Assembly: GCA_036481345.1 (NCBI GenBank)
Contig: JAZGHU010000055.1
Coordinates: 1 to 37,179, forward strand
Source: JAAOYC01 sp036481345
GTDB lineage: Archaea > Nanobdellota > Nanobdellia > Woesearchaeales > WJKL01
Length of the DNA: 37,179 bases
Reading direction: 5' to 3'
The notes beneath the pieces were generated by a model, which searched no databases, was not told the DNA's origin, and saw nothing but the letters and a program-made list of their open reading frames with translations. Positions 15,785 to 24,196 of the stretch are shown in pieces. The number at the start of each line of letters is the position of its first letter. Positions within the stretch are counted from its first letter, which is position 1. A program made the position numbers and the translations under genes.

Positions 15785-16058
15785 CTTTTAGTTCCTTTAC
15801 TACTTTTTTGAAAGCATTGATCTGATTTTCAGTAAGCTCTCCCCATTTAATAGCTTTTATCTTGATATCTCTTAGGAAAGCATTGTCTTTGTAGAATTCT
15901 TCAGGAATATCGCACATCTTTTTTATTTTAGGATCTTTGATTTCCCCTTTCATCTCTGCTTTTTGGCATTCATAACACATAACCCACTTAGTTCTTCTTG
16001 TAACAGTTACATAGTTTTTTCTGCATCTAAAACATTTTTGTTTGAATCTGATTGCCAT
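15756..16058 (-). CDS. Zinc-ribbon protein, 100 residues
   Basis: A small basic protein with one treble-clef or ribbon-type site near the N-terminus: CFRC at about 9-12 and CYEC about 16 residues later. The rest looks helical (KDPKIKKMCDIPEEFYKD, then NAFKKVVKELKDA). The family is unknown to me. Its coupling to the pseudouridine synthase gene suggests a job with RNA or ribosomes (inference). Confidence 0.7.
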   Translation of the reverse strand: MAIRFKQKCFRCRKNYVTVTRRTKWVMCYECQKAEMKGEIKDPKIKKMCDIPEEFYKDNAFLRDIKIKAIKWGELTENQINAFKKVVKELKDAQSSKTSK

Positions 16059-16169
16059 ATTTTAAGATGATAGATGTAAGTATATAAACGTTTGGGAATT
16101 CACGAAGGTTTATAAATTCCATAATATGTTAAATAAAAAAGAGTTCTGTTTAGATAGCAGGTATGGACC

Positions 16170-16802
16170 ATGAAATATATGAACAGCTTTTACAAGTCTC
16201 TGGATTTTGTTGATGGACAGCTTCAGCTATCTTCCTTAGATGATGGAAATAAAATAGTTTCAGAATCACTTATAAATATTCTTCAAAATAGTGAGATCTC
16301 TCCAAATACTATACATCCTTCTTTTCCAAAAAGACTATGTGTCAACGCAATACTGGGTTGGTATGCAGGAGGTAGTTATCGTGATAATGGGATTTTTTTT
16401 CATACTAAAGAGGAACCAGATTATTGCTGCCCTTTTGATGTCATGCTGCTTACAAAAAATCCAGAAGATATATCTGCTACAAATCGTGCTCAGTTTATAG
16501 AAGGATATGAAAAATTTTTGTTATCTTCATTGGAAGAATTGTTTGAGAAATTCTCATCTCCTGCGTATGGAAAGGAAGCACTAAATAGATTTCGTGTGGA
16601 GCATGGGGAAGAAGAGATAGGGGTTCCAATATACAATGAATGTGCTTTTTTTAGAAAGATAAAAATAGTGCCTTTAGCACTTTATGGACCAAATACAGAG
16701 GATGTTGCAAAGAGATTTAATTTAGATTATTATCCCGATGTAATGGATATGAGCAGAGTCATACTTTATTCATCTAAATATTGGCAAAATAGATCTTCTT
16801 AA
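16170..16802 (+). CDS. Hypothetical protein, 210 residues
   Basis: I do not recognise this protein. It is soluble, mixed alpha/beta, with GWYAGGSYRDNGIFFHTKEE, DYCCPFDVMLL and a C-terminal YYPDVMDMSRVILYSS stretch, and no signal peptide. A box A TTTATAAA (16109-16116) or GTTAAATA (16129-16136) lies upstream, leaving a leader of 10-30 nt. It is flanked by convergent and divergent genes and thus stands alone. Confidence 0.6.
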   Translation: MKYMNSFYKSLDFVDGQLQLSSLDDGNKIVSESLINILQNSEISPNTIHPSFPKRLCVNAILGWYAGGSYRDNGIFFHTKEEPDYCCPFDVMLLTKNPEDISATNRAQFIEGYEKFLLSSLEELFEKFSSPAYGKEALNRFRVEHGEEEIGVPIYNECAFFRKIKIVPLALYGPNTEDVAKRFNLDYYPDVMDMSRVILYSSKYWQNRSS

Positions 16803-16820
16803 TGAAAAAATAAAATAATT

Positions 16821-17060
16821 CTAAGCTCCTACGAACTTAAGCAATTCAAATACTAAGATTATTGGCCATATTATTGCCTTTAGAATTCCTAATACTCCAA
16901 TCCAGAATCCAGTTGCAGTTGAAAGGAAATATATTAATGCACCAATAAATCCTCCACAGTAGACCCCTCCTCCGTTACATGAAGGCATAGAACATTTCAT
17001 TCCTGGTTTTTTTACTGCTGCCCCTTTTACAGCTGTTTTTGTTGTTTTCTTTTTAGCCAT
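16821..17060 (-). CDS. Small membrane protein with basic, Cys-containing N-terminus
   Basis: A 79-residue protein. About 20 residues of Lys/Ala-rich sequence precede a short Cys/Gly section (MKCSMPSCNGGGVYCGG) and two hydrophobic segments (FIGALIYFLSTATGF and GVLGILKAIIWPIILVFELL). From memory, similar small proteins recur in DPANN and CPR genomes without known function. GAGGTGA precedes the ATG, and a minus-strand TTTATATA lies at 17106-17113. Confidence 0.75.
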   Translation of the reverse strand: MAKKKTTKTAVKGAAVKKPGMKCSMPSCNGGGVYCGGFIGALIYFLSTATGFWIGVLGILKAIIWPIILVFELLKFVGA

Positions 17061-17169
17061 TATAATTCACCTCTGAAAAATAATATAGATTAATTTGTTT
17101 ATTAGTATATAAAAGTTTGTATACAGTAAGATTTATTAAATTTTAAGAATGAAATGATGCATTAAATAA

Positions 17170-17538
17170 TTATAAATACCTATCGTCAATTTTTTTTAAT
17201 TCTTCTTTAGAATTCCAACCATGTGAAACCACTTCACTTAATGTTTGTGCATATTTTTTACAAGCTTTAACAGCACGTCTCCCTTGTTGAACTGTAATTG
17301 CTGCCGTTGCTCCGCTTCCAGCTGCTAGATACAAGTTATCATATTTACAAGCTAACCAAGCTAAAGCAGCTGCTACACTAGCAGAAATTACTGTTCGAAC
17401 AACATATCCTGTTTTAGCAGATTTGGTAATTGCAAGCTGCATAGTATCATCATATATTTGCATACCTGCTTCTCCTTTTCCAATCACAAGATTTCCTTCT
17501 TTTCTTATTGTGCCTTCAAGAACTGATTCTGTTTTCAT
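17170..17538 (-). CDS. Hypothetical protein, 122 residues, one hydrophobic hairpin
   Basis: Unknown protein. A soluble N-terminus with KEGNLVIGKGEAG precedes a moderately hydrophobic Ala-rich middle (TVISASVAAALAWLACK, then YLAAGSGATAAITV) that could form a membrane hairpin, and a charged C-terminus. A minus-strand box A TTTATAAA at 17562-17569 lies 31 nt before the ATG, which supports a near-leaderless gene. Confidence 0.6.
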   Translation of the reverse strand: MKTESVLEGTIRKEGNLVIGKGEAGMQIYDDTMQLAITKSAKTGYVVRTVISASVAAALAWLACKYDNLYLAAGSGATAAITVQQGRRAVKACKKYAQTLSEVVSHGWNSKEELKKIDDRYL

Positions 17539-17614
17539 ACAGGATTATAACTTGAATGTGATTTATAAATCTTATGTAACATTATTAGATTGCCTAACTT
17601 CCCAAAACCATCAC

Positions 17615-17747
17615 CTTTATAAACCCCCAAAATACCTTATTTATAACGAAAAATAAGCATAGAGATAGACCAGAGAGAGCACCTGACAAGATCATTTCGC
17701 TTTTTCTATATTATTTAAGTGCTGTATATTAACGAGGTAAAATAAAA
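17615..17747 (+). promoter_or_regulatory. Promoters and long leader of the helicase gene
   Basis: Two candidate box A elements, TTTATAAA (17616-17623) and TTTATAAC (17640-17647), precede the gene by about 100-130 nt. The resulting leader of about 75-100 nt has a possible weak hairpin (CTTATTT 17636-17642 with AAATAAG further on) and GAGGT at the end. Most genes in the window have no leader. Confidence 0.45.
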
Positions 17748-18935
17748 ATGGAACTATTTAAAAAATTTGGCTTAAGCCATGAACTATTAACAAATATTGA
17801 AAGTTTAGGAATCACAACTCCTACTCAAATTCAAGGATTATCTATCCCTAACATTATACAGGGAAAAGATGTAATTGGAGAATCTGCAACTGGAAGCGGA
17901 AAAACACTAGCATTTGGATGCGGTATTATAGAGAAGGTGCAGCCTAATCAAGGATTGCAAGCTTTAATCTTAACTCCAACTAGAGAATTAGCAGAACAAG
18001 TAAAAGATAATCTAAGACAACTTACTAGAAAACTAAAAGTAATCACTATTTATGGAGGAGTTGCAATCGGCCCCCAGATAGATGGATTAAAAAAAGCAGA
18101 TGTTGTTGTTGCAACACCTGGAAGACTATTAGATCATCTTCAAAGAAGAACAATTAATACTTCTAAAATTAATATCCTTGTATTAGACGAAGCAGACAGA
18201 ATGTTTGATATGGGATTTATAGACGATGTTGAAAAAATCATAAGTCAATGCCCTAAAAAAAGGCAGACAATGTTTTTTTCAGCTACAATTTCTGAAAGAG
18301 TTAAACAATTAGGAAAAAGACATATGGTTAATCCTTCAATTGTTGCAGCAAAGAATCAGGTTGATCCTAGCAAACTAAAGCAAGTTTACTATAATGTAGA
18401 CAAAGGAATGAAATTATCTCTTTTGGTACATTTACTTAAAGAGGAAAAATCTGGATTAGTTATGGTATTCTGCAATACAAGAAGAACTGTTGATTTTATT
18501 GTGAAGAATCTTAAGGGAAACGATGTTAAGGCAATTGCAATACATGGCGGCCTAACTCAAAATAAGAGAACAAAAACAATTGAAATGTTTAATGATGCAA
18601 AAGCTGGAGTTTTAGTATGCACAGATGTTGCAGCTAGAGGTTTGCATATTGACAATGTTTCTCATATATATAACTTTGATATTCCAAAAGATTCAAAAGA
18701 TTATGTTCATAGGATTGGAAGAACTGCAAGAGCAGGAGAAGAAGGAAAAGCAATCAATATTCTTGCTGATGTAGATTATGATAATTTCTCAAGAATTATC
18801 CAAGAATATCCTGATTTCAACATAAAATGTGGGGAACGTCCTCATGTCAAACGAGTTATAACAGTAAGCACACCAAACAGAGGAAGATCTTTTAATCACA
18901 GAAGAAGACAATTCAGAAGAGGTCGGCCTAATTAG
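17748..18935 (+). CDS. DEAD-box RNA helicase
   Basis: A 395-residue ATP-dependent RNA helicase. All core motifs are present in order: Q motif (TPTQIQG), I (ATGSGKT, 47-53), Ia (PTRELAEQ), GG, Ib (TPGRLLDH), II (DEAD, in VLDEADRMFDMGF), III (SAT), IV (VFCNTRR), V (ARGLHIDNV) and VI (HRIGRTARAG). A short Arg-rich tail (RGRSFNHRRRQFRRGR) should bind RNA. GAGGT lies 8 nt before the ATG. Unlike most genes here it has a long predicted leader (about 75-100 nt), which suggests regulation, for example in the cold. Confidence 0.95.
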   Translation: MELFKKFGLSHELLTNIESLGITTPTQIQGLSIPNIIQGKDVIGESATGSGKTLAFGCGIIEKVQPNQGLQALILTPTRELAEQVKDNLRQLTRKLKVITIYGGVAIGPQIDGLKKADVVVATPGRLLDHLQRRTINTSKINILVLDEADRMFDMGFIDDVEKIISQCPKKRQTMFFSATISERVKQLGKRHMVNPSIVAAKNQVDPSKLKQVYYNVDKGMKLSLLVHLLKEEKSGLVMVFCNTRRTVDFIVKNLKGNDVKAIAIHGGLTQNKRTKTIEMFNDAKAGVLVCTDVAARGLHIDNVSHIYNFDIPKDSKDYVHRIGRTARAGEEGKAINILADVDYDNFSRIIQEYPDFNIKCGERPHVKRVITVSTPNRGRSFNHRRRQFRRGRPN

Positions 18936-19007
18936 AAGGGTTTATATAAGATTTCCATTTATCTATTGTTATATTGGGAATTTTTAGATTTCTAATTTTA
19001 TAAAAAA

Positions 19008-19118
19008 ATGGTTGATTATAAAATTGTTAAGTATTGCAGATTATGTAAAGTTAGATTTGTAGTTGAGAAAGGCGAATCTAAAAGATATTTATGCAAGAAA
19101 TGCGAAAAAAAAGCATAA
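19008..19118 (+). CDS. 36-residue zinc-ribbon microprotein
   Basis: A short frame starting MVDYKIVKYCRLCK and ending CKKCEKKA. Two CxxC knuckles (CRLC and CKKC) spaced by about 16 residues form a complete zinc ribbon, and the protein is strongly basic. A box A TTTATATA near 18941-18948 would give a leader of about 40 nt. The Cys spacing and balanced codon use make chance unlikely. It may bind nucleic acid or ribosomes, as many archaeal ribbons do (inference). Confidence 0.65.
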   Translation: MVDYKIVKYCRLCKVRFVVEKGESKRYLCKKCEKKA

Positions 19119-19553
19119 TCATTTAATTGATTGTGTGATTGCGCGTTCTAACTTTGTTGGTTCATCTGTTCCTATTCTATATATCTTATTATTTTTCATC
19201 TTTATCTCAACTGCATCAAAACCAGAAACATTGTAAATCAACATATAAGGCCAAAACCATATCCTTATGCCCCACCCATAATACCAATGATTTCTTACTG
19301 TTCTTGCTGAGATTATTTCTTTGAGTGCAAAACGTTTCTTAAATATACCATAACCAAATTTTATTCTAAGATATTCTTTATCAATCATTACATTAAGTGA
19401 TGCAAAGGAAACGAGAATAAATAGAATGAAAACCATTATACTAAGAATGATGAGATTAAAGTCAGCTTTTGCCAAAATACTCCCAAAAAGTACAATAATT
19501 GCTATAAAAGTATAAATAATTAAATATCCAATTTGAGTGTGTTTGTATTTCAT
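19119..19553 (-). CDS. Membrane protein with bacterial PH-like domain
   Basis: A 144-residue protein. Two membrane segments (about 10-30 and 36-56) are followed by a soluble beta-rich region, IDKEYLRIKFGYGIFKKRFALKEI..., typical of bPH-type PH domains (RVRNH-like WGIRIW loop, then VEIKMKNNKIYRIGTDEP). Function unknown. I take the ATG at 19553 rather than a TTG 21 nt upstream, because the minus-strand box A (19576-19583) lies 30 nt before that ATG. Its stop is adjacent to the stop of the microprotein on the other strand. Confidence 0.7.
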   Translation of the reverse strand: MKYKHTQIGYLIIYTFIAIIVLFGSILAKADFNLIILSIMVFILFILVSFASLNVMIDKEYLRIKFGYGIFKKRFALKEIISARTVRNHWYYGWGIRIWFWPYMLIYNVSGFDAVEIKMKNNKIYRIGTDEPTKLERAITQSIK

Positions 19554-19650
19554 ATTATTAAGTTGATTATACAACTTTATAAATTATATTATAAAAAGAA
19601 AAAAATAAAATAAAAAAATTAGAAATTCGCTGTTGGAATCCGCTTTGAAT

Positions 19651-20073
19651 TTACTCTTCTTTCTTTTCTTCTTTAGCTTTTTCCTTTGCTTCTTTCTTAG
19701 GAGCTTCTTCAACAGGTGCTTCTGCTTCTTTAGCTTCTTCTGGTTTCGCTTCAGCCTTTTCTTCCGCTTCAGCCTTTTCTTCCGCTTCTTTAGCAGGTGC
19801 TTCTGCTTCTTTAGCTTCTTCCTCTCCGCCAAATTCTTCCTTAGGTTCTTCTTCGCCAGCTCCTTCGATTTCGCTTCCTTTTCTAAGCAACTTAACGTTC
19901 TGAGCTTGCTTTCCTTTGTCGGTATCAGCAGCATCAAAAGAAACTATGTCATTATCTCTGATAAACTTACCTTCTGTTATAGCAGAATGGTGTACGAAAT
20001 ACTCTTCGTTATCTTCTCCTGTGATAAATCCATATCCTTTTACTCTGTTGAACCACTTAACTGTTCCTTCCAT
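19651..20073 (-). CDS. csp: Cold-shock domain protein with long acidic tail
   Basis: A 140-residue protein. Residues 1-66 are a CspA-type OB fold, MEGTVKWFNRVKGYGFI, with RNP1 KGYGFI (12-17) and RNP2 YFVHHS (25-30), which binds single-stranded RNA. About 75 residues of Glu/Ala/Lys repeats follow (EEKAEAEEKAEAKPEE-like), probably disordered or a single helix. The start is fixed by the canonical Csp N-terminus and GGAGG about 10 nt upstream; longer frames read through the leader hairpin. Cold-shock domains are common in bacteria and scarce in archaea. Confidence 0.92.
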   Translation of the reverse strand: MEGTVKWFNRVKGYGFITGEDNEEYFVHHSAITEGKFIRDNDIVSFDAADTDKGKQAQNVKLLRKGSEIEGAGEEEPKEEFGGEEEAKEAEAPAKEAEEKAEAEEKAEAKPEEAKEAEAPVEEAPKKEAKEKAKEEKKEE

Positions 20074-20089
20074 TTTACTTAATTCCTCC

Positions 20090-20121
20090 AGTACTATTTG
20101 CTCGATACACCGAGCTGTACT
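20090..20121 (-). promoter_or_regulatory. Hairpin at the 5' end of the csp transcript
   Basis: GCTCG (20100-20104) pairs with CGAGC (20111-20115) around a 6-nt loop, and AGTAC (20090-20094) with GTACT (20117-20121) around it. A minus-strand box A TTTAAAAA (20144-20151) predicts transcription from about 20121, so the hairpin is at the mRNA's extreme 5' end, and GGAGG follows directly. A thermosensor, stability cap or Csp binding site is possible. Confidence 0.6.
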
Positions 20122-20188
20122 AGTAAATAAGATTCCTAGAGGGTTTTTAAAGGTTTTGGTAATTAGCCAGATTACCAATTAGGCAACA

Positions 20189-20308
20189 TTAATCACTTTT
20201 TTTAAATTTTTTAATCAATTTTTTAGCTTGAAATGTCAGAAATATAACAATAGAAGCAATAAGAGCATAAGGTGTTAATCCTATCTCATGGTGTGCTTTC
20301 TTATTCAT
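20189..20308 (-). CDS. 39-residue membrane microprotein
   Basis: A short frame on the minus strand starting MNKKAHHEIGLTPYALIA and ending KKLIKKFKKSD. One hydrophobic helix (about 12-27) is followed by a very basic tail, so it should insert with the C-terminus inside. A box A ATATAAA about 26-28 nt upstream suggests a leaderless transcript. It fills most of the 200-nt gap between csp and ileS. Function unknown. Confidence 0.5.
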   Translation of the reverse strand: MNKKAHHEIGLTPYALIASIVIFLTFQAKKLIKKFKKSD

Positions 20309-20361
20309 AACTATGCTATAAATTACTTGTTTATATTTGTTTCTTTGTATTAGACAAAACT

Positions 20362-20369
20362 TTTAAATA
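20362..20369 (+). promoter_or_regulatory. Box A promoter of ileS
   Basis: TTTAAATA begins exactly 30 nt before the ileS ATG, predicting a leaderless message. Confidence 0.7.
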
Positions 20370-20391
20370 CCCAGCTTTTTCTCTCAATACT

Positions 20392-23300
20392 ATGGCAATA
20401 GGAAATTATGATGCTCTGAAGCTTGAACCTGAAATTTTGGCTTTTTGGGAGCAAAATAAGATCTATGAAAAGATAAAGAAGAAAGTAGCTAAAGGTAAAG
20501 ACTACTATTTCCTAGATGGGCCACCATATACAAGTGGAAAATTGCATATTGGCCATACTTGGAACTATAGTATGAAAGATTCTGTATTAAGGTTCAAGAG
20601 GATGAACGGCTTTAATGCATGGGACAGGCCTGGCTACGATACTCACGGATTACCAACAGCACATGCTGTCCAAGGCAAATTAAAGCTTGATAGCAAGGAA
20701 GATATTGTTAAATATGGTGTTGCTAAATTCATTGCTGAATGCAGAAAATTATGCGAAAAAAACCTTGAAGCAATGAAAAAAGATCAGATCAGGATTGGAG
20801 TCTGGATGGACTTTGATAATCCATATATTACTTTCAAAAACGAGTTTATAGAAGGAGAATGGTGGTTAGTTAAGAAAGCACATGAAAACAAAAGGCTGTA
20901 TGAAGGAGAAAAAGTTATGCATTGGTGCAGCGAATGCGCAACAGCTCTTGCAAAACATGAATTAGAATATCAAAATGTAAAAGATGATTCTGTTTTCCTA
21001 AAATTCAAAGTAAAGGGAACAGAAAATGAATATTTGATCATCTGGACAACAACACCATGGACAATCCCATTTAACTTAGGAGTTATGGTTAATCCTGATG
21101 AAGAATATGTAAAAGCTAAAGTTGGAGATGAAGTTTGGGTTGTTGCAGGAAAATTAGCAGGAGTATTTATACAAGGCGTTGCTGATAAAAAATATGAAGT
21201 TCTTGAAACAATTAAAGGAACTGATTTAGAAGGAGTTGAATATGAACATCCATTATACAATGAATTAAAAGATATTTATGATAGATTAAAACAAGAAGCT
21301 CCAAATGTTCACACAATTCTATTAAGCAAAGAATATGTTGACACTTCATCTGGATCAGGATTAGTACATTCAGCTCCAGGATGCGGTCCAGAAGACTATG
21401 AAGTTGGACACAAATATGGAATTCCGCCTTTTAATAATCTTAATGAAGAAGGTGTTTTCCCAGAAGAGATGGGGAAATACAAAGGTTACGTAGCAAAGAA
21501 AGATGATAAGAAATTTATTGAAGAATTTGAAAACAAAGGAGCATTGATTGCTTCTACTCCTGTTGAACACGAATATGCTCATTGCTGGAGATGCAAAAAT
21601 CCAGTTATTTTTAGGACAACAAAGCAGTGGTTCTTTAAGATTGAAGATTTGAAAGAGCGTATGAGAGAACTAAACAAGAAAATTAAATGGCAGCCAGGTT
21701 GGGCAGGAGAAAGACAATTTGACTCATGGTTAGAAAATCTAAGAGACAATTCAATTACAAGGCAAAGATATTGGGGATGCCCTGCTCCAATTTGGAAATG
21801 CGATAAATGCGATAAATATGAAGTTATTGGAAGCATCAAAGAACTAGAAAAGAAAAGCAACACAAAAGCTCCTGAAGATCTGCATATCCCTCATATTGAT
21901 GAAGTAAAACTTCCATGTAGTTGTACTGGAACAATGCATAGGATAGAAGATATCCTTGATGTTTGGGTTGATGCAGGAACAACTTCATGGACTTGCTTGG
22001 ATTATCCTCAAAGAAAAGACTTGTTTGAGAGATTATGGCCTGCTGATTTTATTTTAGAAGGAAAAGATCAGATAAGAGGCTGGTTTAATCTGTTATTTGT
22101 TACTTCTATGGTTAGCATGAACAAGCCAGCTTACAAATCTGTTTACATGCATGGATTTATCAATGATGCACAAGGAAGAAAGATGAGTAAGAGCATTGGA
22201 AACTATATTCTTCCTGCTGAAGTTATTGACAAATATGGAGCAGATACTTTAAGATATTATTCTGTTGGAGGAGCAAACCCAGGAGAAGATATGAATTATA
22301 ATTTTGATGACATGAAGCTAAAGCACGGAAATCTGATGGTATTATGGAATCTGCATAAACTGCTTATTGATTTAAGCAAAGAAACAGGAAATCCTGCTAA
22401 ACTAGATGAATCAATAATGAATAAAGTATTATCTGTTGAAGAAAAATTTATTCTTTCTAAACTTAATACAACAATTGAGAAAGTCAGTGCTTTGTATAAT
22501 GATTATAAATTAGATGAGGTTCCATGGGCTGTTGAAGAATTATTTTTAGCATTATCTAGAACATATATCCAGTTAGTCAGAGATAAATCTTCAATAGGAA
22601 GCAAACAAGAAAAAGAAGTTGTTGTTTATGCTTTGTATAAAGTGTTATTTGAAAGTATAAAACTACTAGCTCCTAATGCTCCATTTATTTCTGAAGCAAT
22701 TTATCTTAATTTGAAAGAAGAATTTAAGCTAAAACAAGAAAGCATTCATTTATATGACTGGCCAAAAGCTGATAAAAAATTGATCAATACTGCACTAGAA
22801 AAAAATATGAATGTTGCTGGAGATGTAATCCAAGGAATCTTGTTTGCAAGGGAAAAAGTACAGCAAGGATTAAGATGGCCATTAAAAGAAGTTATTGTTG
22901 TTGGCAAAGAAGATATAGAATTAGCTGTTGAAGTTTTAGGAGAGATAATAAAAACACAGACAAATGTCAAGAATCTGCATGTTCAAGAGGAGCTTCCTGG
23001 AATAAAAGAAAAAGTTAAAGCTGATTATGCAAAAATAGGGCCTGAATTTGAATCAAGATCAAGTGAGATCATTGCTCATCTTGCAACACAGAGCACCGAA
23101 AGCATCCTAAAACGTATTACTGAGAAAGGAAAATATGAATTTGAATTAAATGGAGACAAAGTTGTCATCACTAAAAATCATCTGCTTATTGAAAGAGATA
23201 TTCCTTCTCCATATGTAGAAGCTGAAATCAAAGGAGGCAGAGTCTATGTCAACCCTGAGATGAATGATGAATTAGAAGCAGAAGGTTATTCAAGAGAGAT

Positions 23301-23538
23301 AATGAGAAGAGTTCAGGCATTACGTAAGAAATCAGGATTAGAAAAACAAGACAAGATTACCCTATCTATTAAAGTTGAAGAAGGCTTAGATATCTCTAAA
23401 TGGGAAGAACAGATTGCATTGAAATGCGGTGCAAATAAGATAAAGATTTCTGAAGAAGGCGCTGCAAGAAAACATGAATTTGTTGAAATAGTCAAGATAA
23501 GAAATTATGAGTTTGAGATTGCTTTTGATAAAGTTTGA
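20392..23538 (+). CDS. ileS: Isoleucyl-tRNA synthetase, archaeal/eukaryal type
   Basis: A 1048-residue class I synthetase charging tRNA-Ile. The first half has the ATP motif GKLHIGH (near 50), GYDTHGLPT, and a CP1 editing domain with the TTTPWTIPFNLGVMVNP region. RQRYWGCPAPIW, Cys clusters, WVDAG and the second ATP motif KMSKS follow, then the anticodon-binding domain. The length and GLPTAHAVQGKL-type N-terminus fit the archaeal/eukaryal branch. It has its own leaderless promoter and stands alone. Confidence 0.97.
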   Translation: MAIGNYDALKLEPEILAFWEQNKIYEKIKKKVAKGKDYYFLDGPPYTSGKLHIGHTWNYSMKDSVLRFKRMNGFNAWDRPGYDTHGLPTAHAVQGKLKLDSKEDIVKYGVAKFIAECRKLCEKNLEAMKKDQIRIGVWMDFDNPYITFKNEFIEGEWWLVKKAHENKRLYEGEKVMHWCSECATALAKHELEYQNVKDDSVFLKFKVKGTENEYLIIWTTTPWTIPFNLGVMVNPDEEYVKAKVGDEVWVVAGKLAGVFIQGVADKKYEVLETIKGTDLEGVEYEHPLYNELKDIYDRLKQEAPNVHTILLSKEYVDTSSGSGLVHSAPGCGPEDYEVGHKYGIPPFNNLNEEGVFPEEMGKYKGYVAKKDDKKFIEEFENKGALIASTPVEHEYAHCWRCKNPVIFRTTKQWFFKIEDLKERMRELNKKIKWQPGWAGERQFDSWLENLRDNSITRQRYWGCPAPIWKCDKCDKYEVIGSIKELEKKSNTKAPEDLHIPHIDEVKLPCSCTGTMHRIEDILDVWVDAGTTSWTCLDYPQRKDLFERLWPADFILEGKDQIRGWFNLLFVTSMVSMNKPAYKSVYMHGFINDAQGRKMSKSIGNYILPAEVIDKYGADTLRYYSVGGANPGEDMNYNFDDMKLKHGNLMVLWNLHKLLIDLSKETGNPAKLDESIMNKVLSVEEKFILSKLNTTIEKVSALYNDYKLDEVPWAVEELFLALSRTYIQLVRDKSSIGSKQEKEVVVYALYKVLFESIKLLAPNAPFISEAIYLNLKEEFKLKQESIHLYDWPKADKKLINTALEKNMNVAGDVIQGILFAREKVQQGLRWPLKEVIVVGKEDIELAVEVLGEIIKTQTNVKNLHVQEELPGIKEKVKADYAKIGPEFESRSSEIIAHLATQSTESILKRITEKGKYEFELNGDKVVITKNHLLIERDIPSPYVEAEIKGGRVYVNPEMNDELEAEGYSREIMRRVQALRKKSGLEKQDKITLSIKVEEGLDISKWEEQIALKCGANKIKISEEGAARKHEFVEIVKIRNYEFEIAFDKV

Positions 23539-23626
23539 GAGCTGGAAGTACAGGCTACGAAGCGGAGAAGTTTGGATTTGGGCTTTTTACGATAAGTTTA
23601 TATAATAATATTGAGATGTAATTAAT

Positions 23627-24070
23627 ATGCCAGAAATGACAGTTATGGGAAAATCAGTTGGAAAGAATTATATTAGAAACATGAAATTTCTATTTGGAAC
23701 TCTTGGAGTAATAATTTTAGTAATATCATTTTATTTACTATCTTTTCAAGGAGCAAATAGAATTTGGTCTGGAACCTTAGCATCTGGTGTATTCTTAACT
23801 ATAGTGTCATATTGGATGGCAATTTCCCCTAAAATACATAAGATTGAGAATAACAATCCAAAAGCTAAGAAATTTTTAAAATCATATTCAAAATTTGTTA
23901 AAGTAATCTTAGTTCTAATTTTTGGTACTGGTTTTTTTGTTGGAATTGTTAAGGGATTAGATATATTAAAAGAATCTCCTTATTTTCAGATTGTTGTTTT
24001 GGGTGGGACTTTAATTTTGATAATACTAATTCAATATTATTTCTGGCATATTAAGAAGTTAGATGAGTAA
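23627..24070 (+). CDS. Membrane protein, 147 residues, unknown
   Basis: A polytopic protein with about four hydrophobic segments (roughly 20-40, 47-65, 90-110, 120-140) and a short polar N-terminus. No Cys or catalytic motif is visible, and I do not recognise the family. The box A TTTATATA at 23597-23604 begins 30 nt before the ATG, which supports the start and expression. Confidence 0.65.
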   Translation: MPEMTVMGKSVGKNYIRNMKFLFGTLGVIILVISFYLLSFQGANRIWSGTLASGVFLTIVSYWMAISPKIHKIENNNPKAKKFLKSYSKFVKVILVLIFGTGFFVGIVKGLDILKESPYFQIVVLGGTLILIILIQYYFWHIKKLDE

Positions 24071-24196
24071 ACTCAAATCCTAATTGAATAGAACGCATGT
24101 TAAACTTTTTCTCAGTTACGAGTGAGCGTAGCGATACATTCTTGAAAAGAATAAAGGGGCAGAAGATTTATATAATATTCTTAATTAATTATGATT

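Noticed and set aside
19584..19937. Lys/Leu-rich minus-strand ORF under the csp tail
   Set aside because: Frame-shifted shadow of the Glu/Ala/Lys repeats; composition comes from the repeat, and the Csp frame is continuous.
19633..20082. Phe/Ser-rich plus-strand ORF opposite csp
   Set aside because: Antisense shadow of the repeat-rich tail with no promoter or ribosome site.
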